64,000 bases of DNA, taken from positions 62,001-126,000 of the forward strand of contig NZ_BSSA01000002.1 in the NCBI RefSeq assembly GCF_030268885.1, written 5' to 3'. This DNA comes from Kitasatospora phosalacinea (GTDB lineage: Bacteria; Actinomycetota; Actinomycetes; Streptomycetales; Streptomycetaceae). This document shows, piece by piece, positions 8,900-17,133 of the stretch (positions are counted from its first letter, which is position 1; every line of letters starts with the position of its first letter). The notes under the pieces are model-generated. The model was not told where the DNA came from. It was given only the letters and a program-made list of their open reading frames with translations, and made no database searches. Both the position numbers and the translations under genes were made by a program.

Positions 8900-9856
8900 A
8901 TGCCCGCCGTGACCGTCGAGAACCCGCTGATCCTGCCGCGCATCGCCGCCCCGGCCGAGGGCACCGCCCCCCGCCCGGTGCTGACGGTCGCCACCGCGCC
9001 CGAGGGCTTCGAGGGCGAGGGCTTCCCGGTCCGCCGCGCCTTCGCCAAGATCAACCAGAAGTTCCTGGACCCGTTCATCATGATGGACCAGATGGGCGAG
9101 GTGGACTACCAGGCGGGCGAGCCCAAGGGCACCCCCTGGCACCCGCACCGGGGCTTCGAGACCGTCACCTACATCATCGACGGCACCTTCATCCACCGTG
9201 ACTCGCACGGCGGCGGCGGCGTCATCACCGACGGCGACACCCAGTGGATGACCGCGGGCTCCGGCCTGCTGCACATCGAGACCCCGCCGGAGTCGCTGGT
9301 GATGTCGGGCGGCGTCTTCCACGGCCTCCAGCTCTGGGTGAACCTGCCCGCCTCCGACAAGATGATCACGCCGAAGTACCAGGACATCCGCGGCGGCAGC
9401 GTCAAGCTGCTCGCCTCCGCCGACGGCGGCGGCCTCGTCCGGGTCATCGCGGGCGAGCTCGACGGCCACCAGGGCCCCGGCACCACCCACACCCCGATCA
9501 CCATGATCCACGTCTCGGTGAACCCCGGCGCCCAGGTCACCCTGCCCTGGCGCCCGGACTTCAACGCCCTGGCCTACGGCCTCGCGGGCAGCGGCTCGGC
9601 GGGCGAGGAGCGGCGCCCGTTCCGGATGGGCCAGGCCGTGGTCTTCGGCGACGGCGACAGCCTCACCATCCGCGCCGACGAGAAGCAGGACTCCCGCTCG
9701 GCCAACTTCGAGGTCGTCCTCCTCGGCGGCCTGCCGATCCGCGAACCCCTCGCCTGGTACGGCCCGTTCGTGATGAACAGCCACCGCGAACTCCAGCAGG
9801 CCATGGAGGACTTCCAGGCCGGCCGCCTCGGGACCGTCCCGGCCGACGAGAACTGA
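8900..9856 (+). CDS. Pirin family protein
   Basis: A 318-residue bicupin. The N-terminal cupin carries the iron-binding set typical of pirins: PHRGFETVTYIIDG (after GTPWHPH), then the His of DSHGGGG, and Gln/Glu residues near ITDGDTQWMTAGSGLLHIE. The C-terminal cupin includes MIHVSVNPGAQVTLPW. Bacterial pirins act as quercetinase-like enzymes or as redox-sensitive partners of metabolic enzymes; which applies here cannot be read from sequence. A GTG at 8861 is in frame, but a perfect AAGGAGG six bases before the ATG at 8900 decides the start. The upstream inverted repeat suggests inducible expression. Confidence 0.92.
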   Translation: MPAVTVENPLILPRIAAPAEGTAPRPVLTVATAPEGFEGEGFPVRRAFAKINQKFLDPFIMMDQMGEVDYQAGEPKGTPWHPHRGFETVTYIIDGTFIHRDSHGGGGVITDGDTQWMTAGSGLLHIETPPESLVMSGGVFHGLQLWVNLPASDKMITPKYQDIRGGSVKLLASADGGGLVRVIAGELDGHQGPGTTHTPITMIHVSVNPGAQVTLPWRPDFNALAYGLAGSGSAGEERRPFRMGQAVVFGDGDSLTIRADEKQDSRSANFEVVLLGGLPIREPLAWYGPFVMNSHRELQQAMEDFQAGRLGTVPADEN

Positions 9857-9876
9857 CCCGTCGGCACCCCCCGAAC

Positions 9877-9914
9877 GCCCGCGCCGCTCCCCTACCCCGA
9901 GGGGCGGCGCGGGC
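9877..9914 (+). terminator. Hairpin terminator after the pirin gene
   Basis: An 11-bp stem (gcccgcgccgc, 9877-9887 with 9904-9914) is extended inward by ccct/aggg and followed by a short T run. It lies 20 bases after the pirin stop codon. Confidence 0.7.
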
Positions 9915-10033
9915 TTTCGCCGTGCCCAGGGGCGGCTCCGTTCCGGTGAGGCAACGCGGCCAGGGCGCCATGTGCCCGGCACTGCGGGTACGGATGCGGG
10001 TCCACGCACCGCTGAGCCGAGGGAGGATCGCCG

Positions 10034-10606
10034 GTGCACCCTCACGAAACATCGCCCGAGCCGGAGAAGAGGAGCGTAGGGCACCTGTGGGGGCGGATCG
10101 CCCTGCTGGTGCTCCTGCCACCGGTTGCCCTGGTGCTGGTGTGGCGCTCGCACCGACTGCGGCGGACCGAGCAGGTTCTGCTGACGGTGCTGTGCGGGCT
10201 CTGGACGGTGCTCCTGCTCGCACTGGTCATCAACTCGTTCGCAGGGAAGGACGCCCCCGCCCCGACCGGGAACGACCCCTCGCCGCCGCCCGGCAGCAGC
10301 TCCGGCCCGTCGAGCCCGAGCCCGCCGCCCAGCCCGAGCCCGCCGACCAGCCCGACCCCGCCGTCCAACCCGACATCGAGCCCGACGACCGGTGCACCGA
10401 CGGCCGTCGTGAGCCCGCCCGCCGTGGTGACGCCGACGACCGAAACGGCCGCACCCGAGTCGGCTGCCAGTAGCGCGTCGGCCAGGCCGTACTACGGCAA
10501 TTGCGCGGAGGCGAAGGCCGCAGGCGCAGCCCCCCTGCACGCGGGACAGCCCGGCTACCGTCCCGGGCTGGACCGGGACGGTGACGGGGTGGCCTGCGAG
10601 AAGTAG
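10034..10606 (+). CDS. Membrane protein with C-terminal Excalibur calcium-binding domain
   Basis: A 190-residue protein with a short cytoplasmic N-terminus, then two hydrophobic helices (residues 21-40, LWGRIALLVLLPPVALVLVW, and 48-68, LLTVLCGLWTVLLLALVINS). An extracytoplasmic Ser/Pro/Thr linker of about 80 residues leads to an Excalibur domain: YYGNCAEAKAAGAAPL and LDRDGDGVACE, the DxDxDGxxCE calcium loop with its paired cysteines. Excalibur domains in Gram-positive bacteria sit in the cell wall space and may bind calcium. The GTG start has GGAGG a few bases upstream. Confidence 0.8.
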   Translation: MHPHETSPEPEKRSVGHLWGRIALLVLLPPVALVLVWRSHRLRRTEQVLLTVLCGLWTVLLLALVINSFAGKDAPAPTGNDPSPPPGSSSGPSSPSPPPSPSPPTSPTPPSNPTSSPTTGAPTAVVSPPAVVTPTTETAAPESAASSASARPYYGNCAEAKAAGAAPLHAGQPGYRPGLDRDGDGVACEK

Positions 10607-10624
10607 GCGTCCGGCCGGTGGAGG

Positions 10625-10662
10625 AGCCCGTCCCCGACCGCTGCGAGGCGGTGGGGCGGGCT
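10625..10662 (+). terminator. Hairpin terminator after the Excalibur gene
   Basis: A stem of agcccg-cccc with ggggcgggct, with one bulged T, carries an inner accgc/gcggt stem. It lies about 20 bases past the stop codon. Confidence 0.6.
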
Positions 10663-10749
10663 TCTCCGCGTTCCGGGCTCAACCTTCCGGAGGGTTCGCG
10701 CATTGAGAACGGTTGACAGGGGCGGGTCGCCGGAGGGGCGGGGGAGCGG

Positions 10750-11253
10750 ATGCGCGGGCAGGACGAGTTGAGCTTCGAGGAGTACGCGGCGGTGTGCGGG
10801 CGCCGGCTGTACCGGACGGCGTACCTGCTGTGCGGGGACGTCCACCGGGCCGAGGACCTGGCGCAGGCGACGCTGGCCAAGCTGTTCGCGCACTGGCGGC
10901 GGGCGTCGCGGATGGAGCACCTCGACGCCTACGCCAGGACGGTGCTGACCCGGACGTTCCTGGCCGAGCAGCGCAGACGGGCGGTGGCCCGGCGGCTGGG
11001 CCTGCTGGCGTCGCGGCCCGAGAGCTCGCCCGGCGAGGACACCGACCTGCGGGTGACGCTGATGAACGCCCTGGCCGAACTACCGGTCCGGGCGAGGGCG
11101 ATGGTGGTTCTGCGCTACTGGGAGGACCTGAGCGTGGAGACCGTCGCCGACCTGCTCGGGTGCAGCACCGGCACCGTCAAGAGCCAGTGCTCGCGCGCCC
11201 TGGCCAGGCTCCGCGAGCAGCTGGGCGAGTCCAGCCCGTACGCGGCCGCCTGA
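10750..11253 (+). CDS. SigE-family ECF RNA polymerase sigma factor
   Basis: A 167-residue sigma factor. Region 2 spans residues 8-70 (EEYAAVCGRRLYRTAYLLCG, then HRAEDLAQATLAKLFAHW for -10 recognition). Region 4 spans residues 100-160 (LAELPVRARAMVVLRYWEDL, then VADLLGCSTGTVKSQCSRAL, the -35 helix-turn-helix). Size and region spacing fit the actinobacterial SigE family. Such factors are usually co-transcribed with a membrane protein that regulates them, and the next gene is a single-pass membrane protein. GGGGGAG precedes the ATG. Confidence 0.9.
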   Translation: MRGQDELSFEEYAAVCGRRLYRTAYLLCGDVHRAEDLAQATLAKLFAHWRRASRMEHLDAYARTVLTRTFLAEQRRRAVARRLGLLASRPESSPGEDTDLRVTLMNALAELPVRARAMVVLRYWEDLSVETVADLLGCSTGTVKSQCSRALARLREQLGESSPYAAA

Positions 11254-11359
11254 GCGCCCGTTCGCACGCCCCCCCTTGCCGCACGAGGCACGTAGGCACG
11301 AGCTCGGGTGCGCGGCGGACGCCGGGCCCGAGGACGAGACACCGTGAAGGAGCTTCGAC

Positions 11360-12232
11360 ATGCAGGATCAGGAGCAGGTCCCCGGGGCGCTGTTCGTCAG
11401 AGGGGCGATGGGCCGGGTCACCGACGGCCTGGCCGAACCGGTCGGGCTGACGGCCGGGGCGGTGCGGCGGGGGCGTCGGCGGCGGCTGCGGGCGCGGCTG
11501 GCGGTCGGCGGGGCGGCGGTGTGCACGGCGGCGCTGGCCGCGGCGGGGCTGGCCCTGCTGCCCCAGCCCTCGGGCGGGGGCGCGGGGTCGGCGCCGTTGC
11601 AGATGGCCGCGGCGCCGACCGCGAGTCCGCGGGCGTTCCCCACCACGACGGTCGCCCCGACCGCGTCCCCCGACCCCTCGCGGTCCGTCCCGGTGGTCCC
11701 GGAGGCCGAGCGGCTGCGGATCGAGGACTTCCGGCAGCGGAGCGCCGCCGTGCTGCAGGACCTGCTGCCGCCGGAGGTCGGCGCGGTCAGCCTGCTCAGC
11801 GACCGCGTCTCCGACTACCTGGGGAGGTCCGCGCAGGGCGACCTCCTGCTCCGGTTCTCGGTGCGCCCCCACAGTGACGCGGGTCCGCCGAGCACGCTCT
11901 GCGCCGACACCCCGATCGGGCAGGAGGTGCAGGTGAAGGGCTCGACCTGCAAGCGGGTCCAACTGGCCGACGGCCGCACGGGCACCGCCTGGACGGGGCT
12001 GGACAGCGACGGGCGGACCTCGACCAGCGTCGTCTTCCGGCTCGGCAACAGCGACGTGGACCTGAGCGTCGGCCCGTACGCGCACGGGGGCGGCACCCCG
12101 GTCTCGTCCCCGCTGACGGTCGACCAGGTGGTCGCCTTCGCCCAGCAGCCCCGGGTGACGGCCCTGCTCGACGAGGGCGACCTGCACCCGGTGGAGGAGG
12201 CCCAGGTCCACTCCCCCGCGTACGAGGAGTAG
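11360..12232 (+). CDS. Single-pass membrane protein paired with the sigma factor (possible anti-sigma role)
   Basis: A 290-residue protein. Residues 1-45 are cytoplasmic and end in a strongly basic run (GRRRRLRARL). One membrane helix follows at about 49-70 (GGAAVCTAALAAAGLALLP), then a Pro/Thr/Ser linker and an extracytoplasmic domain of about 180 residues with two cysteines (STLCADTP and KGSTCKRV). The position right after a SigE-family sigma gene and the cytoplasmic tail suggest it modulates the sigma factor, but no zinc-binding anti-sigma motif is visible. AAGGAG lies eight bases upstream of the ATG. Confidence 0.6.
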   Translation: MQDQEQVPGALFVRGAMGRVTDGLAEPVGLTAGAVRRGRRRRLRARLAVGGAAVCTAALAAAGLALLPQPSGGGAGSAPLQMAAAPTASPRAFPTTTVAPTASPDPSRSVPVVPEAERLRIEDFRQRSAAVLQDLLPPEVGAVSLLSDRVSDYLGRSAQGDLLLRFSVRPHSDAGPPSTLCADTPIGQEVQVKGSTCKRVQLADGRTGTAWTGLDSDGRTSTSVVFRLGNSDVDLSVGPYAHGGGTPVSSPLTVDQVVAFAQQPRVTALLDEGDLHPVEEAQVHSPAYEE

Positions 12233-12234
12233 GC

Positions 12235-12261
12235 CCCGCCCGCACCGGACGGCCGGGCGGG
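12235..12261 (+). terminator. Hairpin after the sigma-factor operon
   Basis: An 8-bp stem (cccgcccg with cgggcggg) with an 11-base loop lies directly after the stop codon at 12232. Confidence 0.55.
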
Positions 12262-12381
12262 TCTTCCGGCCCGGTCCCTCCCGCCCCGCCCCTCGGCCGC
12301 CGCACCGGCGACGGCTCGCGGCACATGTCTGTCATGCCCATGCACACACGGCGTTCGACGTCCGACGAAGGAGAGAGACCG

Positions 12382-13548
12382 TTGAAGCACCGCACCGCCA
12401 CGGCCGCCCTGCTGCTGGCCGCCGCCCTGTCGGCCACCGCCGCCCCCGCGGGCGCGCAGTCCGTCCCGCCGCCCGGGGAGCGGGTCCGGGTCTGGACGGT
12501 GGACGCCTTCCCGGCGTCCGACGTCCGCCTCCAGGACGCGGCCCGCAGCGGCGGCGGGAGCTGGGCGGTCGGTGCCCGGGTGGCCCCGCAGGGCCGGGGC
12601 GAGTCCGTCTCCCCGGTGGCCTTCACCCGGGGCGGCGCCGACCGCCCCTGGCGCGAACTCGCCCTCCCCGCGGGCCTGGAGGCGGACACCGTCGCCCCCG
12701 ACGGCTCCGGCGGCACCTGGGTGACCGGCAGCCGGCGGGGCGGCGGCGTCCCGATCGGCCACTACCGCGCCGGGCGCTGGCAGGTGCAGGACGCGCCGCT
12801 GCCCGCGCACGCCGTCGGCGGCGGGTTCGGCGGCATCACGACGGCCGGCGGCCCGGACGACGCGTGGGCGGTGGGCTCCTACCAGCCGGACGACCTGCTG
12901 ACCTTCTACGGCGTGATCGAGCACTGGGACGGCGCCTCCTGGCGGCAGGTGCCGACCCCCGACCTCGGCACCGACTACTGGACGCTCTCCGACGTGGCCG
13001 CCACCGGCCCGTCCGACGTCTGGGCGGCCGGCTCGGTCGGCACCCCGGAGGGCTGGCCGCGCCCGCTGCTGCTGCACTACGACGGCCGCGCCTGGAGCCG
13101 GGTCGCCGCCCCCGACCTGGACGCCCGCTACGGCGAACTCACCCGGCTGGTCGTGGCGGGCCCCGGCGACGTCTGGGCGGCGGGCACCGAGAACGACGCC
13201 TCCCGCACCAGCTACCGGCCGCTGGTGGCCCGCTTCGACGGCCGCGCCTGGACGCACCAGGACACCGGCATCGCCGGGGGCCGTCTGAGCGGCCTCGCCC
13301 GCACCCCCGGCGGGGTGGCCGTGGTCGGCTCGGTCGCCGTCGACGGCGTCTCCCGCCCGACCGGCGCCCAACTGACCCACCGCGGCTGGGAACCGCTGGA
13401 CCTCCCGCAGGGCACCGCCCCCGGCGGCCGCGTCCCCCGCGGCGTGGTGAGCGTCGACGGACGGCTGACCGTCGTCGGCCTCGACTCCGCGGGCACGGAC
13501 GCGGACGGCCGACCGCTGCCGCCGCAGCCCTTCTCGGTGACGCGCTGA
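12382..13548 (+). CDS. Secreted beta-propeller-like protein
   Basis: The best start is a TTG at 12382 with AAGGAG upstream; the longer in-frame ATG at 12325 would bury the signal peptide. The 388-residue product begins with KHR and a hydrophobic stretch (ATAALLLAAALSATAAPAGA), a standard Sec signal with cleavage after AGA. The mature part has repeated blades: GGSWAVGARV, GGTWVTGSRRG, DDAWAVGSYQ, DVWAAGSVG, DVWAAGTEN, each followed by a polar strand such as HWDGASWRQVPTP or HYDGRAWSRVAAPD. It is probably a seven-bladed propeller of the kind Streptomyces secretes in many copies. Ligand unknown. It could belong to the regulon of the sigma factor just upstream, but nothing proves that. Confidence 0.7.
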   Translation: MKHRTATAALLLAAALSATAAPAGAQSVPPPGERVRVWTVDAFPASDVRLQDAARSGGGSWAVGARVAPQGRGESVSPVAFTRGGADRPWRELALPAGLEADTVAPDGSGGTWVTGSRRGGGVPIGHYRAGRWQVQDAPLPAHAVGGGFGGITTAGGPDDAWAVGSYQPDDLLTFYGVIEHWDGASWRQVPTPDLGTDYWTLSDVAATGPSDVWAAGSVGTPEGWPRPLLLHYDGRAWSRVAAPDLDARYGELTRLVVAGPGDVWAAGTENDASRTSYRPLVARFDGRAWTHQDTGIAGGRLSGLARTPGGVAVVGSVAVDGVSRPTGAQLTHRGWEPLDLPQGTAPGGRVPRGVVSVDGRLTVVGLDSAGTDADGRPLPPQPFSVTR

Positions 13549-13580
13549 CCCGGTGCCGCCCCGACGGCCCCTTCGCGCGC

Positions 13581-13614
13581 AACCCTCCGGGCCCGGACCC
13601 GCGTCCGGAGGGTT
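13581..13614 (+). terminator. Hairpin after the propeller gene
   Basis: A 10-bp stem (aaccctccgg with ccggagggtt) with a 14-base loop, ending in a short T run, lies between the propeller gene and the methyltransferase. Confidence 0.65.
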
Positions 13615-13655
13615 TCCGCACGAACCGTTCGTGCGGCCGCGGAAGGACGGCACAC

Positions 13656-14321
13656 GTGCACGACGACCACCCCGGCGACTACCTCGACGCCACCGTCCGG
13701 GCCTACGACCTGGACCCCGCCCGCTACGAGCGGGCCACCGCCGCCATGCTGCCCACCACCGAGATCGACGCCTTCGTCCGGCTGCTGCCCGACCCCGCCG
13801 GGCGGGTGCTGGACGTCGGCTGCGCCTTCGGCCGCGACACCGCCCTGCTCGCCGACCGCGGCCTGCGCGCCCAGGGCGTCGACCTGTCGCCCGCCTTCGT
13901 GGCCCGCGCCGCCGAACGCCGCCCCGACCTGAGCTTCCGGGTCATGGACGCCCGGCAACTCGACTTCCCGGACGGGCACTTCAGCGGCATCTGGTGCCAG
14001 GCCGTGCTGCTCCACCTCAAGGACCACGACATCCGCACCGCCCTGGCCGGCTTCCGCCGGGTGCTGGCCCCCGGCGGCGCGCTGTTCGCCAGCTTCAAGG
14101 AGGGCGAGGGCGAGGAGGAGGTCGTCGAACCCTTCAGCAGCGACGCGTCCCGCTTCTACCGCTACCAGTCCGTGGCCCGGGTCACCGACCTCCTCACCGC
14201 CGCGGGCTTCCGCCCCGCCGCCGTCGACCGCTCCCACGAGTCCGAGCGCTACGGCCCCGGCCACCGGGACCTGACCTGGCTGCACGCCTTCGCCACCGCC
14301 CCGGCCGGGGCGGTGGGCTGA
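13656..14321 (+). CDS. Class I SAM-dependent methyltransferase
   Basis: A 221-residue protein. Motif I is RVLDVGCAFGRDTALLADRG (SAM-binding GxGxG-like loop), the acidic end of strand 2 is QGVDLS, motif II/III is FRVMDARQLDFPDGHFSGIW, and the post-catalytic helix carries RVLAPGGALFASFKEGEG. Substrate unknown; the fold fits small-molecule O- or N-methyltransferases. The frame is open far upstream, but the GTG at 13656 with GGAAGG nearby gives the normal family length. It converges with the next gene, leaving only 16 bases between stops. Confidence 0.85.
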   Translation: MHDDHPGDYLDATVRAYDLDPARYERATAAMLPTTEIDAFVRLLPDPAGRVLDVGCAFGRDTALLADRGLRAQGVDLSPAFVARAAERRPDLSFRVMDARQLDFPDGHFSGIWCQAVLLHLKDHDIRTALAGFRRVLAPGGALFASFKEGEGEEEVVEPFSSDASRFYRYQSVARVTDLLTAAGFRPAAVDRSHESERYGPGHRDLTWLHAFATAPAGAVG

Positions 14322-14337
14322 CCCGCTCGACGGGCGG

Positions 14338-15210
14338 TCAGTCCCGGGGCGGGCGCCGGGCGTCCAGCTGTTCCAGTTCGGCGAGGGCGGCGGCGCCCAC
14401 CTCGGCCTTGCTCCGCCCGGCGTCGGGGTCGGCCTCGGCCTCGGGGTCGGTGGCGCGCAGGCGGCGGAGGGCCTCGGCGAGGCGGTCGGTGGCGCCGCGG
14501 AGCTGGGCGGCGCGTTCGGCGTGCAGGCCGGTCATCGGGTCGTCGACGACGGTGACCGGGACGCCCCGCTCCCGGGCGGCGGCGAGCAGGGCCTCGCCCG
14601 CCTCCGGGATCAGGGTGAGCGCGGAGGCCGCGAACAGGCCGCCCGCCAGGTTCTTCGGACGGCCGATCAGGTTCTTCGCGACGATCTCGCAGGGCAGCGA
14701 GCGCTCCTGGCGCTCGGCGGCGGCGCTCGCCGCGAGGGCGACCGTGAGCAGCGCCTCGGCGGCCCTGGTGACCAGCCACCTGCGGCCGGGGACGGGCGGC
14801 AGGAACTCGCGGATCCGGTCGACCTCGCGCTCGACCACCACGTCCGGCAGCAGGTCGACGGTGCTGTGGCAGCGGATCTCCAGGACCTTGCCCCAGGCGA
14901 CCGACTCCCCGTCGAAGCCGACCTCCTCCGGCCCGACCGCGACCTGGCCGAGCCCGTCCAGCAGGTGCAGCAGCCGCACCGCCGGGCCGGGGACGTGCGG
15001 GAGGCGGCCGATCAGCCCGGCGAGCGAGACCTCCCACTCCTCCTCCAGCGGCACCCCCGGCTTCGGGTGCGTCTCCAGGGCCCGCCGCGCCCAGTCCGGC
15101 CCGGCCTTGGCCCGCGCCGAGGCGACCGCCCCCGAGACCGCGCCCGTCACGGCGCCCGACACCGACCCCAGCGCCGCGCCGACCCCCTCGCCGACCTGCC
15201 TGATCCCCAC
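14338..15210 (-). CDS. Conserved hypothetical protein
   Basis: A 290-residue, mostly helical and acidic protein I do not recognise. Near the N-terminus lies a Gly/Ala/Ser helix (GVGAALGSVSGAVTGAVSGA) that could associate with a membrane or a partner. The middle has WGKVLEIRCHSTVDLLPDVV and VDRIREFLPPVPGRRWLV. A Leu-rich segment follows (LFAASALTLIPEAGEALLAA), then VPVTVVDDPMTGLHAERAAQ and a charged tail. The GTG start at 15210 has GGGAGGG six bases upstream; longer in-frame starts run into the divergent gene. Confidence 0.6.
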   Translation of the reverse strand: MGIRQVGEGVGAALGSVSGAVTGAVSGAVASARAKAGPDWARRALETHPKPGVPLEEEWEVSLAGLIGRLPHVPGPAVRLLHLLDGLGQVAVGPEEVGFDGESVAWGKVLEIRCHSTVDLLPDVVVEREVDRIREFLPPVPGRRWLVTRAAEALLTVALAASAAAERQERSLPCEIVAKNLIGRPKNLAGGLFAASALTLIPEAGEALLAAARERGVPVTVVDDPMTGLHAERAAQLRGATDRLAEALRRLRATDPEAEADPDAGRSKAEVGAAALAELEQLDARRPPRD

Positions 15211-15305
15211 GACCGCCCTCCCCGCGTTCCGTCCGGCCCACCACGCTACCGGCCCGGGGTTCGTAGGCTGGGGCCGACGGGAACCATCGGAGCGAGAGGC
15301 CGGCC

Positions 15306-15860
15306 ATGGCGACGATCCACCACACCACGATCGAACCGGGGAAGCTGGAGCTGCTGGCGGCGTGGCTGCCGGCACAGAGCTGGTTCCGGCCCGGAGGAGG
15401 GGAGTTGACCCGGGCCGGCGGGTTCCGGCTGGACGATCCGGCGGGCGAGGTGGGCATCGAACTGCTGGTGGTGACGGACGACCGGGACGCCTACCTGGTG
15501 CCGATGGCGTACCGGGGCGTGCCGCTGGCGGGGGCTCCGGAGGGGGCGCTGATCGGGACGGCCGAGCACGGGGTGCTGGGCACCCGCTGGTTCTACGACG
15601 GGGCCCAGGACCCGGTGGTGCGCGCGGAGTTGGCGCGGCTGCTGCGCGGGGAGACGGTGCCGCAGCAGCAGTCCGAGAGCGACGCGGTCGACACGAGCGT
15701 GACGGTCGCACCGGTGGCGGGCGCGGTCGAGCCGGTGGTGCACCGGGTGCTGGCACCGGTCGAGGAGTCCGCCGGGGAGCCCGTGGCGGGCCGGGTGGTG
15801 GCCGGGTACACCGCACCGGACGGGTCGGCGCGGCGCGCGGTGTTCGTGACGGCGGGCTGA
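15306..15860 (+). CDS. Maltokinase N-terminal cap-like domain protein
   Basis: A 184-residue protein whose start (MATIHHTTIEPGKLELLAAWLPAQSW) and middle (YLVPMAYRGVPLAGAPEGAL, then GVLGTRWFYDGAQDPVV) match the cap domain found at the N-terminus of maltokinase (Mak/Pep2). It occurs here without the kinase domain. Stand-alone copies are common in Streptomyces and are often labelled 1,4-alpha-glucan branching protein, which this cannot be. It may bind a sugar or partner. A TAGGCT -10 box lies about 35 bases upstream. Confidence 0.75.
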   Translation: MATIHHTTIEPGKLELLAAWLPAQSWFRPGGGELTRAGGFRLDDPAGEVGIELLVVTDDRDAYLVPMAYRGVPLAGAPEGALIGTAEHGVLGTRWFYDGAQDPVVRAELARLLRGETVPQQQSESDAVDTSVTVAPVAGAVEPVVHRVLAPVEESAGEPVAGRVVAGYTAPDGSARRAVFVTAG

Positions 15861-15888
15861 CGGCGGGCCGACGGCGGCCGACTCCGGG

Positions 15889-16710
15889 TCAGAGGCGGGC
15901 GTAGAGCGCGGCGGCGTCGTCGTGGGCCTTGCCGCGGGGCCAGCGCAGGCAGGCGGAGTCGGAGCGTTCGGCGGCCCGGACCTGGGCGATCAGCTCGGCC
16001 GGGCCCGCCTCCGCGAGCAGCCGCACCGCGTCGGCCCAACTGCCCAGCTCCAGGCGGTCGGTGTAGCGGGCCGCGCCGTCGGAGAGGGCGGCCACGCCGT
16101 GCAGGTCGGCCCGGACGACGGTGCCGGTCTCGGCGTGCTCGGCGGCGTGCGGGGTGGCGGCGGCGATCCACGGGCCGTGGCCGGTGTTGCGGGCGGCCCG
16201 GACGGCGACCGCGTACCGCAGGTAGAGCGCGGCGCGTTCGGCGGTGCCCGGGACGGTCGACCAGATCTGTCGGCGCAGCGCCTCGCCGCCGGGGAAGCGC
16301 TGGTTGTCGCCGATCACCCGCGGCGGGCCGTCCTTGAGGTGCAGCACCAGCAGGGAGTCGCCGAGCGCCAGGTACTCCAGGGTGTCCTCGCGCAGCCGGG
16401 CGGCGACCACCATGGCGGCGGGGGTGGCCGGGTTCGCCAGGTCGCAGCCGCCGCCGTGCAGGGCCGCGGTCTCGGCGATCGCGTCGGCCAGGCAGTCGGC
16501 GATCGGCCGGTCGGCCCGGTCGGTGAGCCTGGCCAGCAGGTGGACGCCGAGGCGGCGCACGTACCAGGCGATGCCGTGGGTGCAGCCGGACGGCAGGGTG
16601 TCCGGGGCACTGGAGCCGTCCAGGAGGACGAACGCCTCCGGGGTGGCGACCGCGAAGTCCTCGTTGGCCCGGTCGGGGCGGCGCGCGTCGACTGCCAGCT
16701 CTACCCGCAT
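15889..16710 (-). CDS. PP2C-type serine/threonine phosphatase-like protein
   Basis: A 273-residue protein with the PP2C pattern. RANEDFAVATPEAFVLLDGSS carries the first metal Asp (LLDGSS), ATPAAMVVAARLRED the core strand, YLALGDSLLVLHL the GDS motif, VAALSDGAARYTD the second metal Asp (SDGA), and KAHDDAAALYARL the third (DDAA). An ATG at 16815 is in frame, but GGAGGG just before the ATG at 16710 fits better and matches the fold's beginning. The substrate is unknown. It converges with the cap-domain gene, with 28 bases between stops. Confidence 0.8.
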   Translation of the reverse strand: MRVELAVDARRPDRANEDFAVATPEAFVLLDGSSAPDTLPSGCTHGIAWYVRRLGVHLLARLTDRADRPIADCLADAIAETAALHGGGCDLANPATPAAMVVAARLREDTLEYLALGDSLLVLHLKDGPPRVIGDNQRFPGGEALRRQIWSTVPGTAERAALYLRYAVAVRAARNTGHGPWIAAATPHAAEHAETGTVVRADLHGVAALSDGAARYTDRLELGSWADAVRLLAEAGPAELIAQVRAAERSDSACLRWPRGKAHDDAAALYARL

Positions 16711-16768
16711 GCCCTCCAGTCTGCGGCCGCGGCCCGGTCCCGAACAGGGGTCCGACCACGATCCGTCC

Positions 16769-16803
16769 CGGGAGTGGCCGGGAGCGCGCGGGAGTGGCCG
16801 GGA
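16769..16803. repeat. 15-bp direct repeat in the divergent promoter region
   Basis: CGGGAGTGGCCGGGA occurs twice, 20 bp apart (16769-16783 and 16789-16803), between the PP2C gene and the 48-residue membrane peptide. Two helical-turn spacing suggests a pair of sites for one regulator. CATAAT at 16814-16819 may be the -10 box of the rightward gene. Confidence 0.4.
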
Positions 16804-16877
16804 AAGATCGGACATAATGGTGCGAAGCCGGTCAATCGGCCTCGGCTCTCCCGACGTCCCGCGACAGGAGCGACCCC

Positions 16878-17024
16878 ATGGTCTGGCAGTTCTTCGTACT
16901 GGTGATCGCCTCGATCGGCTTCCCGACGCTCACCCTGCTGTTCATGATCGGCGGTCTGGAGTACCGCGAGGACCGGCAGCACCCGAAGGCGGGCGCCGAC
17001 CGGGGCGCCCACCGGGTGGCATAG
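16878..17024 (+). CDS. Small single-pass membrane protein (48 aa)
   Basis: The product starts [20 protein letters not shown], continues as one membrane helix through [10 protein letters not shown], and ends in a charged tail ([14 protein letters not shown]). AGGAG lies seven bases before the ATG, in the position expected for a real start. Small membrane proteins of this type are easily missed; function unknown. It lies alone between the PP2C and DUF5302 genes. Confidence 0.6.
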   Translation: MVWQFFVLVIASIGFPTLTLLFMIGGLEYREDRQHPKAGADRGAHRVA

Positions 17025-17064
17025 CGCCGGCACGGCGCGCCGGGGGCGCGGACGCCGATATCGG

Positions 17065-17111
17065 CTGACAGCACCCCCGGTCGGCATGGCAGGGTGTGCT
17101 GCAGCACACCC
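17065..17111 (+). promoter_or_regulatory. Promoter with a 20-bp perfect palindrome, upstream of the DUF5302 gene
   Basis: CTGACA (17065-17070) and CAGGGT (17090-17095), 19 bases apart, form a likely promoter. The sequence gggtgtgctg/cagcacaccc at 17092-17111 is a perfect palindrome overlapping the -10 box and start point. It is therefore placed like a repressor operator, or it forms a hairpin in the 5' leader. Confidence 0.5.
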
Positions 17112-17133
17112 GCTCCCCGTCCAGGAGGTCCCC

